From Clostridiales bacterium SIT11 (lineage in GTDB: Bacteria; Bacillota; Clostridia; Tissierellales; Peptoniphilaceae), in the NCBI GenBank assembly GCA_001299455.1, contig CYUK01000003.1, forward strand, positions 62,001-126,000: 64,000 nt of DNA. Reading direction: 5' to 3'. Below the pieces are notes generated by a model. The model was given only the letters and a program-made list of their open reading frames with translations. It made no database searches and was not told the origin of the DNA. The position numbers and the translations under genes are program-made. This document shows positions 17,499 to 25,994 of this stretch, one piece after another (position 1 is the stretch's first letter; the number at the start of each line of letters is the position of its first letter).

Positions 17499-17551
17499 GG
17501 CTTCTATAGTAATGTTGGAGTTCATATTGATTTTATCGCATTATAGAAGCC
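17499..17551. repeat. Short inverted repeat, possible insertion-sequence end remnant
   Basis: GGCTTCTATA at 17499-17508 is matched by its exact reverse complement at 17542-17551, with 33 bases between them. It follows the tRNA terminator directly and precedes the HicB-like gene. It might be a relic of a mobile element with its ends brought together by deletion, or a weak hairpin. No transposase is seen. Confidence 0.35.
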
Positions 17552-17563
17552 AAATAATTATGC

Positions 17564-17569
17564 TATAAT
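17564..17569 (+). promoter_or_regulatory. Candidate -10 box for the hicAB remnant
   Basis: TATAAT with TGC before it (extended -10); no convincing -35 box is seen at 17-18 bases. Confidence 0.4.
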
Positions 17570-17616
17570 GTAGCTAACTAAACATACTGAAAATACTTAA
17601 AGAATTGAAGGTGTAA

Positions 17617-17712
17617 ATAGTATACAGTGAAGAAATTGCATGGAGATTGGTTCGATTTAAGGCATTAAACCAATGGTTTGTATGATGAGAAGAAAAGCAA
17701 GAGGAAAAGAAA
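17617..17712 (+). pseudogene. Possible decayed HicA-like toxin relic
   Basis: No intact gene lies here. In the frame starting at 17617 one reads VYSEEI, then AWRLVRFKALNQWFV, followed by two stop codons (17683-17688) and EEKQEEKK before a third stop. HicA toxins have a similar run, roughly VYS-x-E-I, then GW-LVR-KGSH-x-x-F and a lysine-rich loop. The catalytic histidine region is changed, the segment before the tryptophan is too short, and there is no start codon. The position directly before a HicB-like gene is where hicA should be. The match is by eye only. Confidence 0.35.
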
Positions 17713-17742
17713 TAAATTAATTTAGGATATGGAGATAACATT

Positions 17743-17958
17743 ATGATGAATTATATTGTTCACGATAACTTTATTGGTGAATATACTTTCTATGAAGATA
17801 AGAACGAGTTTTACGGGACAATTCTTGGGATTGAACCGATTATCGACTTTTGTGGGAATGATTTTAAAGGGCTAAAAGAATCATTTATAGATGGAATAAA
17901 TCTTTACAAAGAAGAGTTTAACGCTGAAAAAGGCTTTGATGAATTATTAATTATTTAA
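17743..17958 (+). CDS. HicB-like antitoxin (small, orphan)
   Basis: A 71-residue protein with the partial RNase-H-like fold pattern of HicB antitoxins: a start resembling Y-x-G-x-x-x-F, then EDKNEFYGTILGIEPII, a short strand, and LKESFIDGINLYKEEF, close to the usual L-x-x-x-F-x-x-A-V-D-x-Y. A DNA-binding domain after it is absent, as in short HicB forms. GGAG lies 8 bases before the ATG. The gene is more AT-rich than its neighbours, stands alone between two terminators, and its HicA partner looks decayed. It may be a surviving antitoxin or a gene on its way out. Confidence 0.6.
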   Translation: MMNYIVHDNFIGEYTFYEDKNEFYGTILGIEPIIDFCGNDFKGLKESFIDGINLYKEEFNAEKGFDELLII

Positions 17959-17995
17959 AATAAATAGTAGGCATAAACCAGAGATTTTTGCATAT

Positions 17996-18024
17996 TAAAA
18001 AGGAGTGAGTTTTAAGCTCACTCC
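17996..18024 (-). terminator. Terminator of the M29 aminopeptidase gene
   Basis: Stem GGAGTGAG/CTCACTCC (18002-18009 with 18017-18024). On the minus strand it is followed by five T residues; there is no T tract on the plus strand. Confidence 0.8.
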
Positions 18025-18079
18025 AAAAATTTATATCGACTGAAAATCTATTTTTAAGCTAGACCCAAATTAATCACGA

Positions 18080-19318
18080 CTAAATAAAATCAGGGGCAAA
18101 GTTTCCATCCTTAAAGATTTGAATTTCCTGTCCATCTTTTTTAATTCCAACAATGCTTAAATCTTCCGTCCCCACCATAAAGTCTTCATGGACTAGGGAG
18201 TCGTTGGCGCCGCGGTTTTTAAGCTCATCTAGGCTTTGGCCTTCAAAGCCTTCCAGACAGGTGGGATAGGCCTTGCCAATGGCCAGGTGGCAGGAGGCAT
18301 TTTCATCATAAAGGGTGTTAAAAAAGAGCAGGTTGGTGTTAGAAATGGGGGAGTCATAGGGGACTAGGGCTACTTCTCCCAGTCGCTTAGACCCCTCATC
18401 GGTATCCACAAATTTTGCTAAGATATCCCGGCCCCTTTTTGCATCGAACTCGACAATTTTTCCCTCTTCAAAACGAAGTTTAAAGTCGTCAATAATATTT
18501 CCGCCATAATTTAAGGGCTTGGCAGAGTAGACAAGACCTTCGACCCGGTCTTTATGGGGAAGGGTAAAGACTTCTTCTGTTGGAATATTGGGAACAAACT
18601 CGACGCCTTTAGAAGAAATAGACTTGGCTGCAGACCAAATATGGTTTTCTGGTAGGCCGACTTTTAAATCAGTCCCCTTCTTGTTGGAATAGATAAGGGA
18701 GTCAAATTGTTCTTCATTTAGGCGGTTGGAGAGCTTAGTCAAGCGGTCCAGGTGTTGGTTCCAGTTTTCCATGGTTTGGGCATCAACTCGGCTGGTATCT
18801 AAAATTAGGGTCCATAATTTTTCCAGGGCCTGGTCTTTTTCCAGGTCTTCAAAGAGGTAGCTGGCCCAGGATTCTACGGCAACGCCGGCAACGCACCACT
18901 GGTATTCATCGCTCATCATGGCTTCATTGAATTTTTTCAGGGCCAGGGACCGGGCTTTGGCAGAGGCTTTAATTTTTTCTGGATCAATTTCTTGGAGGAG
19001 GGCTGGATTTTCGCCAACTAGGCTTAAAATGGCAGCACCTTCTTCCCGGTATCCGTCATATTGGACTTGAATGTATTCAGAAACTTGGCTTAAGTTTTCA
19101 AGGGATACGTGTTGAAATTTCAGCTTGGTTAGTTCTTCATGGTTCCATAAAACATCCACTTCTTTGGCGCCTTCTTCATAGGCAATTTTGGCACAAAGGG
19201 TGGTAAAATCGGCGACTTCAAGGGGGGACCGGATGACCAGTTTTTGTCCCTTTTGAATATTGACGCCTTTTTTAATCAGAAGTTTGGCATAGTCTTCTAA
19301 ACGATTCTGTAAGTTCAT
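18080..19318 (-). CDS. ampS: Aminopeptidase, M29 (AmpS/PepS) family
   Basis: Cytoplasmic metallo-aminopeptidase removing N-terminal residues from peptides. The 412-residue protein starts MNLQNRLEDYAKLL as in the family. Metal-ligand segments are seen: NIPTEEVFT, GEVALVPYDSPIS, LYDENASCHLA and LVHEDFMVGTEDL. The ATG at 19318 has a perfect AAGGAGGAAA; the frame stays open 105 codons upstream, but that part reads as non-coding and overlaps the rpsB leader. It stands alone with its own promoter and terminator. Confidence 0.93.
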   Translation of the reverse strand: MNLQNRLEDYAKLLIKKGVNIQKGQKLVIRSPLEVADFTTLCAKIAYEEGAKEVDVLWNHEELTKLKFQHVSLENLSQVSEYIQVQYDGYREEGAAILSLVGENPALLQEIDPEKIKASAKARSLALKKFNEAMMSDEYQWCVAGVAVESWASYLFEDLEKDQALEKLWTLILDTSRVDAQTMENWNQHLDRLTKLSNRLNEEQFDSLIYSNKKGTDLKVGLPENHIWSAAKSISSKGVEFVPNIPTEEVFTLPHKDRVEGLVYSAKPLNYGGNIIDDFKLRFEEGKIVEFDAKRGRDILAKFVDTDEGSKRLGEVALVPYDSPISNTNLLFFNTLYDENASCHLAIGKAYPTCLEGFEGQSLDELKNRGANDSLVHEDFMVGTEDLSIVGIKKDGQEIQIFKDGNFAPDFI

Positions 19319-19342
19319 AGTTTCCTCCTTTTCACACTTCTT

Positions 19343-19372
19343 ATTATATGCCCAAATTTTCCTTCTTGTAAA
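19343..19372 (-). promoter_or_regulatory. Promoter for the M29 aminopeptidase gene
   Basis: On the minus strand TTTACA (19372-19367), an 18-base spacer and TATAAT (19348-19343). Confidence 0.65.
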
Positions 19373-19500
19373 CAGGGAAGAGGGGAGACTTTTTAATTGT
19401 GAAGGATTTAGGAAAGGGAATGGAAATTTTGCTGGGTCTTCAGAAAATATTTTGTATGAAGGGATTTTATGGAAGTTTTCAAGAAGAAGGGGACAAAAGC

Positions 19501-19529
19501 TTGTCAATTCACCGGCTATGTGGTAGAAT
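19501..19529 (+). promoter_or_regulatory. Promoter for rpsB-tsf
   Basis: TTGTCA (19501-19506), a 17-base spacer and TAGAAT (19524-19529). The rest of the 313-base gap between the aminopeptidase and rpsB shows no gene. Confidence 0.7.
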
Positions 19530-19559
19530 ATTTTAGAAAAGAATACACACACTCTCGGA

Positions 19560-19592
19560 TGCCCTGTAGGTGCCTTGATGGTTTGCAGGGTA
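19560..19592 (+). promoter_or_regulatory. Hairpin in the rpsB leader, candidate S2 autoregulation site
   Basis: Seven paired bases (19560-19566 with 19586-19592, one G-U) enclose a 19-base loop, about 40 bases before the rpsB start. Feedback by ribosomal proteins on their leaders is common; whether S2 binds here is inference. Confidence 0.4.
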
Positions 19593-19631
19593 AGTGATGG
19601 GAGTGGAGGTAAAACTAAAGGAGGAAAAAAC

Positions 19632-20399
19632 ATGTCCGTAGTAAGTATGAAGAGCCTTTTAGAGGCTGGTGTACATTTTGGACACCAAACAAGACGTTGG
19701 AACCCTAAGATGGCTCAATACATCTTTACTGAAAGAAATGGAATCTATATTATAGATCTTCAAAAGACAGTAAAGAAGATTGAAGAAGCTTATGAACAAG
19801 CAAGAGAAATTGCAGCCAATGGTGGGGAAATTTTATTTGTTGGAACAAAGAAACAAGCCCAAGATGCCATTGAAAAAGAAGCTAAAAAATGTGGTATGCC
19901 CTACATCAACCAACGTTGGTTAGGTGGTCTATTAACAAACTATAAGACAATTCGTAAGAGAATTGACCGCTTAGAAGAATTAGAACAAATGGAAGAAGAT
20001 GGAACTTTTGATGTTCTTCCTAAAAAAGAAGTCATTCAATTACGCCATGAAATAGAACGTCTTGAAAAGTTCTTAGGTGGTATTAAAGATATGAATGGAA
20101 TGCCTGATGCAATTTATATTGTTGATCCTAAAAAGGAACAAATTGCAGTAAAAGAAGCCCATATTTTAGGGATTCCAATTATTGGTATTCTAGACACAAA
20201 CTGTGATCCAGATGAAATTGACTATCCAATTCCTGGCAATGATGATGCAATTCGTGCGGTAAAATTAATTACTGAAACCATTGCAAATGCAGTTATAGAA
20301 GGTAGACAAGGTCTTCAAGATTCTGATGAAGATGCGGAAGAAACAGTAGCAGAAGTTTCTGAAGAAAGTACCGAAACAACAGAAAACGTAGAAGACTGA
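19632..20399 (+). CDS. rpsB: 30S ribosomal protein S2
   Basis: Structural protein of the small subunit. The 255-residue protein begins [27 protein letters not shown] and has the family segments [22 protein letters not shown] and [14 protein letters not shown]. It has an acidic C-terminal tail of about 30 residues. The ATG at 19632 follows AAAGGAGG; an open frame upstream to 19575 is leader sequence. Codon use is less varied and more AT-rich than nearby genes, as expected for high expression. Confidence 0.98.
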   Translation: MSVVSMKSLLEAGVHFGHQTRRWNPKMAQYIFTERNGIYIIDLQKTVKKIEEAYEQAREIAANGGEILFVGTKKQAQDAIEKEAKKCGMPYINQRWLGGLLTNYKTIRKRIDRLEELEQMEEDGTFDVLPKKEVIQLRHEIERLEKFLGGIKDMNGMPDAIYIVDPKKEQIAVKEAHILGIPIIGILDTNCDPDEIDYPIPGNDDAIRAVKLITETIANAVIEGRQGLQDSDEDAEETVAEVSEESTETTENVED

Positions 20400-20409
20400 G
20401 AAATTAAAT

Positions 20410-20438
20410 AGGGTTCCTATCTTGGGAACTCTTTTTTT
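20410..20438 (+). terminator. Attenuator-like terminator between rpsB and tsf
   Basis: An 8-bp stem with one G-U pair (from 20410 to 20432), a 6-7 base loop and seven T residues. tsf has no clear promoter after it, so partial read-through probably sets the S2 to EF-Ts ratio. Confidence 0.8.
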
Positions 20439-20455
20439 ATGAAGGGGTGGAAAAA

Positions 20456-21106
20456 ATGGCAATTAATGCAAAAATGGTAAAAGAACTTCGGGAAAAAACC
20501 GGAGCCGGTATGATGGATTGTAAAAAAATCTTAACTGAAACAGATGGTGATATGGAAAAGGCAATTGACCTTCTTAGAGAAAAGGGACTTGCCAGCGCAG
20601 CAAAAAAAGCTGGACGTATCGCTTCTGAAGGTCTTGTAGATTCCTACATCCATGGAGGCCGGATTGGGGTTTTAATTGAAGTCAACTCTGAAACAGACTT
20701 TGTTGCTAAGAACGACGAATTTAAGGCCTTTGTTCGGGACATGGCTATGCAAGTAGCAGCTGTAAATCCAAAGTATGTCAGCCGGGAAGAAGTTCCAGCA
20801 GAAGTTGTAGACCATGAAAGAATGGTTCTTTCAGAACAAGCTCGGAACGAAAACAAGCCAGAAAAAATCATTGAAAAAATGGTTGAAGGTCGGTTAGAAA
20901 AGTTCTATGAAGAAATTTGTCTTTTAGATCAAAAATTCATTAAAGATGGGGACTTAAAGGTTCAAGATGTCCTCAACAATTTAATTGCAAAAATTGGTGA
21001 AAATATTAAAATTCGTCGCTTTGTTCGTTATGAAGTAGGCGAAGGTTTAGAAAAGAAGGAAGAAGACTTTGCAGAAGAAGTTGCAAAGCAAATGGGTACT
21101 AACTAA
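20456..21106 (+). CDS. tsf: Translation elongation factor Ts (short form)
   Basis: Guanine nucleotide exchange factor for EF-Tu. The 216-residue protein has the N-terminal UBA-like domain ([19 protein letters not shown]), the core motif [13 protein letters not shown], and a single complete C-terminal subdomain. This is well short of the 280-300 residues of E. coli or Bacillus EF-Ts, and resembles the short form of thermophilic clostridia and Thermus. The ATG at 20456 has an AAGGGG site; a GTG at 20447 lies within it. Confidence 0.97.
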   Translation: MAINAKMVKELREKTGAGMMDCKKILTETDGDMEKAIDLLREKGLASAAKKAGRIASEGLVDSYIHGGRIGVLIEVNSETDFVAKNDEFKAFVRDMAMQVAAVNPKYVSREEVPAEVVDHERMVLSEQARNENKPEKIIEKMVEGRLEKFYEEICLLDQKFIKDGDLKVQDVLNNLIAKIGENIKIRRFVRYEVGEGLEKKEEDFAEEVAKQMGTN

Positions 21107-21119
21107 ATAGGAGGTCACC

Positions 21120-21827
21120 ATGGGTCCTAAATATTCCAGAATTGTCTTAAAGCTCAGTGGCGAGGCCATGGCCGGGCCAGGAGGTGTAGGCATTGACACA
21201 GGAATTGTTCATGTGATTGCTGAAAAAGTAAAAGAAGTCCATGATCTTGGCGTACAAACAAGTATTGTAGTTGGAGGTGGAAACTTCTGGCGAGGGAGAG
21301 ATTCTGGAAGTATGGATCGGGCAACTTCAGATTATATGGGGATGCTAGGGACTGTAATGAACGCCTTGGCTCTTCAAGATGCTCTGGAAGGCCTGGATTG
21401 TGTTACCCGGGTACAGACAGCCATTGAAATGAAGTCTGTAGCGGAACCCTATATTCGAAGAAGGGCCATTCGTCACCTGGAAAAAGGACGGATTGTCATT
21501 TTTGCCGGTGGCACTGGAAATCCCTATTTCTCTACAGATACAACAGCTGCCTTAAGAGCGGCAGAAATTGATGCTGAAGTGATTTTGTTGGCGAAAAAGG
21601 GAGTCGATGGAATCTATGATTCAGATCCCAAGTTCAATAAGGATGCAAAGAAGTTTGACGAGCTCAGCTACTTTGAAATTTTAAAGCGAGAGCTGAAGAT
21701 TATGGATTCTACAGCAACAAGTCTATGTATGGATAATAAAATTCCCTTAACTGTTTTCGGTATTGATGAACCATCAAATATTGTTGATGTGGTATTGGGT
21801 TCATCGATTGGAACAAATGTAAAGTAA
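21120..21827 (+). CDS. pyrH: UMP kinase
   Basis: Phosphorylates UMP to UDP in pyrimidine nucleotide synthesis. A 235-residue amino acid kinase fold protein with [10 protein letters not shown] at the start, [10 protein letters not shown], the UMP-binding [17 protein letters not shown], and [18 protein letters not shown]. An AGGAGG site precedes the ATG. It is 14 bases after tsf and 10 before frr, the universal order. Confidence 0.98.
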   Translation: MGPKYSRIVLKLSGEAMAGPGGVGIDTGIVHVIAEKVKEVHDLGVQTSIVVGGGNFWRGRDSGSMDRATSDYMGMLGTVMNALALQDALEGLDCVTRVQTAIEMKSVAEPYIRRRAIRHLEKGRIVIFAGGTGNPYFSTDTTAALRAAEIDAEVILLAKKGVDGIYDSDPKFNKDAKKFDELSYFEILKRELKIMDSTATSLCMDNKIPLTVFGIDEPSNIVDVVLGSSIGTNVK

Positions 21828-21837
21828 GGAGTAAATC

Positions 21838-22395
21838 ATGCTTACAGATGTAAAAAATGATGCGCGGAAACGGATGAAAAAAACCATCCAAGTATTGGAA
21901 GAGGACTTACAATCAATTCGGGCAGGAAGGGCCAATCCCAGTCTTTTAGATCGGATTTCTGTCGAGTACTATGGTCAAATGACTCCCTTAAACCAAATTG
22001 CAGGGGTGTCGGCTCCTGAACCCAGACTTCTGATGATTCAACCCTGGGATGCCAATGTTATTCCGGATATTGAAAAAGCCATCTTAAAAAGTGACTTAGG
22101 ATTAAATCCTTCAAATGATGGAAAAGTCATTCGTCTAGTCATTCCTCAATTGACGGAAGAAAGACGGAAGGAATTAATCAAAGTTGTGAAAAAAGATGGG
22201 GAAAATTCTAAAATTGCTGTTCGTAATATCCGCAGAGAACTAATGGACCTTGTAAAAGACCAAGAAAAGGCCAAGGAAATTACTGAGGATGAACGAGTTA
22301 CAGCAGAAAAAGAAATCCAAGACCTAACAGACAAACACATTAAAGAAATTGATGATGTTGTCGAAAACAAGGAAAAAGAATTACTAGAAATTTAA
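21838..22395 (+). CDS. frr: Ribosome recycling factor
   Basis: Splits post-termination ribosomes together with EF-G. Normal length of 185 residues, with the tRNA-like fold signatures [32 protein letters not shown] and [15 protein letters not shown]. Confidence 0.98.
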   Translation: MLTDVKNDARKRMKKTIQVLEEDLQSIRAGRANPSLLDRISVEYYGQMTPLNQIAGVSAPEPRLLMIQPWDANVIPDIEKAILKSDLGLNPSNDGKVIRLVIPQLTEERRKELIKVVKKDGENSKIAVRNIRRELMDLVKDQEKAKEITEDERVTAEKEIQDLTDKHIKEIDDVVENKEKELLEI

Positions 22396-22396
22396 G

Positions 22397-22420
22397 GAAC
22401 TCCCCATGGGGGAGTTCTTT
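22397..22420 (+). terminator. Hairpin between frr and uppS
   Basis: A perfect 9-bp GC-rich stem with a 3-base ATG loop, followed by only three T residues. It is a weak terminator or an mRNA processing and stability element, as the genes continue downstream without a clear promoter. Confidence 0.6.
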
Positions 22421-22440
22421 CATATTAAGGAGATTGTGGA

Positions 22441-23148
22441 ATGGATACAATAAATGTACCAAGACACGTGGCCATTATCATGGACGGAAATGGTCGCTGG
22501 GCGAAAAAAAGAAAGCTTCCAAGGTCTTTTGGCCATAAGGCAGGGGCAAGTCGGGTCCAAGAAATCATTGAGACCAGCGGAAATATGGGGATTGAGGTCC
22601 TATCTTTATATGCTTTTTCTACGGAAAATTGGAAGCGGCCGGAAAAAGAAGTGGAAAATATTATGGGTCTTTTACGTCATTATTTGAAGAACAATAGCAA
22701 TGATTTACGAGATAATGGGATTCGCTTAAATATCTTAGGGAAGATAGAAGACCTTCCTCTGGATTTACAAGAGGAACTGAAAATTGCATTGTCCAAAACA
22801 GAGAATAATGATAAAATGATTTTAAATATTGCTTTAAATTATGGGGGCCAGGATGAAATTTTACGGGCCTGTCAAAAGACCATGGAAGATTTTTTGCAGC
22901 AAGGCAAGGATCCATCCAGCCTAGAGGCTGAAGATTTTGAAAAAAACTTGGACACCCAAGGCCAGCCCATGGTTGACTTATTAATCCGCCCTAGCGGTGA
23001 ATTTCGACTGAGTAATTTTTTATTGTATCAATGTGCCTATGCCGAATTTTGGTTTTCTGATATTCTTTGGCCAGACTTTAGCAAGGAGGAATACCTAAAA
23101 GCCTTGGAGGATTTTTCTAAGCGGCAACGGCGATTTGGAGGAATTTAA
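22441..23148 (+). CDS. uppS: Isoprenyl (undecaprenyl) diphosphate synthase
   Basis: Cis-prenyltransferase making the C55 lipid carrier for cell wall synthesis. 235 residues, with IIMDGNGRWAK (catalytic aspartate at residue 15), YAFSTENW, and the C-terminal LIRPSGEFRLSNFLLYQ and EFWFSDILWPDF. AAGGAG precedes the ATG. The stop overlaps the cdsA start by one base. Confidence 0.97.
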   Translation: MDTINVPRHVAIIMDGNGRWAKKRKLPRSFGHKAGASRVQEIIETSGNMGIEVLSLYAFSTENWKRPEKEVENIMGLLRHYLKNNSNDLRDNGIRLNILGKIEDLPLDLQEELKIALSKTENNDKMILNIALNYGGQDEILRACQKTMEDFLQQGKDPSSLEAEDFEKNLDTQGQPMVDLLIRPSGEFRLSNFLLYQCAYAEFWFSDILWPDFSKEEYLKALEDFSKRQRRFGGI

Positions 23149-23918
23149 TGTCTGAATTTATGAAAAGGCTGGCAACAGCTGTTGTGGGCCTAGCCCTTTT
23201 AGGTCTCATTCTCTATGGAGGGGGGATTTACCTTAAACTCGCCCTTTTGGTTCTTTCTTCTTGTATGCTTTGGGAACTCCAGGCCTGCCTAGAAAAGGTA
23301 GATATCCACTTAAACTTTTTCTTTCTTCTGGGCCTCAATGGAGTTTTATTTTTAGACCTCCTTTTCTTTAAAGATTTGCGGCTAGGATTTCTTTTATCCT
23401 GTCTTGCCATCCTCTTTAAGTTTGTCTTAGATGATCAAGTGAGTTTACAAGACCTAGGGCTTTATTTTTTTGCCATAACCTACATTCCTTTTTTCCTCTA
23501 CCAACTGGCCTTTCTAGATGGAAGTCCCTGGATTTACCTGGTTTGGGTCCTGTCCTTTGGAACAGATACTTTTGCCTATCTCGTAGGCATGGCGATTGGA
23601 AAGCATAAATTAATTCCCAGGCTCAGCCCCCACAAATCGGTAGAAGGGGCCATAGGTGGGATTTTAGGGGCTTCTCTTTTGGCCTATCTTTTTTGCCTCT
23701 ATTTTCATAAACCCTATAGTCTGGCCTTCGCCTCTATGGTCATCTTTGCTTCTGTTGCCAGCCAATTTGGCGACCTTCTGGCATCGAAAATTAAGAGGAA
23801 GACAGGGATTAAGGACTATAGCCATATCCTGCCTGGCCATGGAGGGTTTTTAGATCGTTTTGATTCCACCCTGCCGGTGGTGGCCATTGTATCTATTGTA
23901 CTGGGTTATATTGCTTAG
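23148..23918 (+). CDS. cdsA: Phosphatidate cytidylyltransferase
   Basis: Makes CDP-diacylglycerol, the precursor of phosphatidylglycerol and cardiolipin. An integral membrane protein of 256 residues with about seven hydrophobic segments, and the CdsA signature region near the C-terminus: SPHKSVEGAIGG, FGDLLASKIKRKTGIKDY, and LPGHGGFLDRFDS. Its product is used by pgsA, also in this window at 44492. Confidence 0.96.
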   Translation: MSEFMKRLATAVVGLALLGLILYGGGIYLKLALLVLSSCMLWELQACLEKVDIHLNFFFLLGLNGVLFLDLLFFKDLRLGFLLSCLAILFKFVLDDQVSLQDLGLYFFAITYIPFFLYQLAFLDGSPWIYLVWVLSFGTDTFAYLVGMAIGKHKLIPRLSPHKSVEGAIGGILGASLLAYLFCLYFHKPYSLAFASMVIFASVASQFGDLLASKIKRKTGIKDYSHILPGHGGFLDRFDSTLPVVAIVSIVLGYIA

Positions 23919-23930
23919 ATAGGAGCTTAA

Positions 23931-24923
23931 ATGACAACAATTCTTTCTTCAGTTTTTGTATTTTTATTGGTCATCCTGCTACATGAATTTGGACATTTTT
24001 TTGTAGCGAAAAAGGTGGGCATCCAGGTCAATGAATTTGCTATTGGGATGGGCCCGAAAATTTATTCCAAAGAAAAGGGGGAAACGACCTATTCCTTAAG
24101 AGCCCTTCCCATTGGTGGTTTTTGTGCCATGGAAGGGGAGGAAGAGGAGTCTGATAATCCCCGAAGCTTTGACCGGGCTCCCTTAAAATCTCGCTGTGCC
24201 GTTGTAGTGGCTGGGGCCGCCATGAATTTTCTACTCGCCCTTGTGGCTTTTTTCCTGGCCAGTCTCTTGATGGGGACTCCATCTAATGTAGTGGGAGAAG
24301 TCATGGACCAGTATCCAGCCCAGGTGGCGGGGATTGAAGTGGGAGACGAAATTATTGCCGTCAATGGAGTAAAGGTTGCTACTGGGGAAGAAATTATCAA
24401 GGAAATTTCCAAGGCCAAGGATGTCCAGCTAAGCCTGAACCGGGATGGACAAACTTTGACCAAAGACCTAAAAACTAAAACCCAGGAAGGCCGTCAGCTT
24501 ATAGGGATTCAGTTTGATCTAAACCACAGTCTAGTCCAGTCTGTTAAGGAAAGTTTTCAATTGACTGGAAAAGTCATGGCCAGTATTTTTACAGTTTTTC
24601 ACTTGATTTTTACAGGACAGTTTCAAACAAAAATGCTGGCTGGGCCCATTGGCGTCATCCAAGTAATTGGAGAATCTTCAAGTCTAGGTTTTGCCCCTCT
24701 ACTCTATATTCTAGGGATGATTTCTGCCAACCTGGGGGTTGTCAACCTCCTGCCCATTCCTGCCTTAGATGGAGGCAAGCTACTTTTTTTACTCCTTGAA
24801 GGGATTCGGGGCAAAAAAATGGACCCGGACAAGGAAGCCTATTTTACCATGGCAGGCATGGCCCTACTTTTTGGCCTGATGATTTATATTACTGTCTTTA
24901 GTGATTTGAAACGTATTTTCTAA
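23931..24923 (+). CDS. rseP: Site-2 intramembrane metalloprotease RseP
   Basis: Cuts membrane-bound anti-sigma factors and signal peptide remnants. The 330-residue protein has the zinc motif HEFGH in the first membrane segment (about residues 18-22), one PDZ domain (about 115-190), and the second active-site segment NLLPIPALDGGKL near 273-285. dxr, which usually lies between cdsA and rseP, is absent: only 12 bases separate the genes. Confidence 0.95.
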   Translation: MTTILSSVFVFLLVILLHEFGHFFVAKKVGIQVNEFAIGMGPKIYSKEKGETTYSLRALPIGGFCAMEGEEEESDNPRSFDRAPLKSRCAVVVAGAAMNFLLALVAFFLASLLMGTPSNVVGEVMDQYPAQVAGIEVGDEIIAVNGVKVATGEEIIKEISKAKDVQLSLNRDGQTLTKDLKTKTQEGRQLIGIQFDLNHSLVQSVKESFQLTGKVMASIFTVFHLIFTGQFQTKMLAGPIGVIQVIGESSSLGFAPLLYILGMISANLGVVNLLPIPALDGGKLLFLLLEGIRGKKMDPDKEAYFTMAGMALLFGLMIYITVFSDLKRIF

Positions 24924-24941
24924 AGGATTGAGGGAGGACTT

Positions 24942-25994
24942 ATGAGAAGAAAAACAAGACAAATTTTCCTAGGGGATCTTGCCATTGGTGGAGGTGCCCC
25001 TATTTCCATACAATCAATGACCAATACAGATACCAAGAATGTGGAAAAGACGGTAGAGCAAATTCTTAAGCTGGAAGAAGCCGGTTGTGACCTCATTCGT
25101 TTTGCTGTAAATACCAAGGAAGACGCCTTGGCTATTCCTAAAATCAAAGACAAAATTCATATTCCAACTATCGCCGATATTCAGTTTAACCACCAATTGG
25201 CCCTCTATGCCCTGGAAAATGGCATTGATGGCCTCAGAATTAACCCAGGAAATATTGGAGAAAGCTGGAAGGTCAAGGAAGTAGTAAAATTGGCCAAGGC
25301 CCAGTCTGTTCCCATCCGAATAGGCGTAAATTCTGGGTCTGTCCACCAAAAATATATTGATAAATTCCACGGAGTCAATGTGGATTCTCTATGTTATAGC
25401 GCCTTAGACGAAGTCAAGGTCTTAGAAGACATGGGATTTTATAATATTAAGGTTTCTATTAAGTCCTCGGATGTCTCTGTAAATATAGAGGCCAACCGAA
25501 AATTTTCTGCCCTTTGTGATTGTCCCCTCCATCTAGGGGTTACAGAAGCAGGAAATATGGACCAGGGCCTGATTAAATCAGCTGTAGGCATTGGGTCCCT
25601 CCTCCATGATGGAATAGGGGATACCATTCGGATTTCCTTGACAGATGATCCTGTGAAGGAAGTGGAAGCGGCAAAAATCTTACTCCGGACCTTAGGTTTA
25701 AGGAGGGAGGGCGTGGAAATTGTCTCCTGCCCCACCTGTGCCCGAACGACCATTGACTTGATTTCTCTAGTCAACAAGGCCAAGGACCGTCTGGCCAAGG
25801 AAAAAAGGCCCCTAAAAATTGCCATTATGGGCTGTCCTGTTAACGGCCCTGGAGAGTCTAGAGAGGCCGATTACGGAATTTCTGGAGCCGGAGGCAAGGG
25901 GTATATCTTCAAGAAGGGGGAAATTCTAAAGATTGTCGAAGAAGACCAACTTTTAGATGCCCTCATGGAGCAAATAGACAGGGATGAAGAATGA
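24942..25994 (+). CDS. ispG: 4-hydroxy-3-methylbut-2-en-1-yl diphosphate synthase (flavodoxin)
   Basis: Penultimate step of the non-mevalonate (MEP) isoprenoid pathway, a [4Fe-4S] enzyme. The 350-residue protein is the short bacterial form with a TIM barrel and a C-terminal cluster domain. Cluster ligands are recognisable: C263 and C266 in SCPTCARTT, C298 in GCPVNGPGE, and E305 as the fourth ligand. GGGAGG precedes the ATG. The stop overlaps the polC ATG by four bases. Confidence 0.97.
   Translation: MRRKTRQIFLGDLAIGGGAPISIQSMTNTDTKNVEKTVEQILKLEEAGCDLIRFAVNTKEDALAIPKIKDKIHIPTIADIQFNHQLALYALENGIDGLRINPGNIGESWKVKEVVKLAKAQSVPIRIGVNSGSVHQKYIDKFHGVNVDSLCYSALDEVKVLEDMGFYNIKVSIKSSDVSVNIEANRKFSALCDCPLHLGVTEAGNMDQGLIKSAVGIGSLLHDGIGDTIRISLTDDPVKEVEAAKILLRTLGLRREGVEIVSCPTCARTTIDLISLVNKAKDRLAKEKRPLKIAIMGCPVNGPGESREADYGISGAGGKGYIFKKGEILKIVEEDQLLDALMEQIDRDEE

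Noticed and set aside
17205-17960. tRNA-Leu 3' end as an attachment site for an integrated element
   Set aside because: I found no second copy of the tRNA 3' end downstream and no integrase nearby.
19319-19631. N-terminal extension of the M29 aminopeptidase by 105 codons (to 19633)
   Set aside because: The extension is low-complexity, crosses the rpsB promoter and leader, and a perfect ribosome-binding site precedes the internal ATG at 19318.
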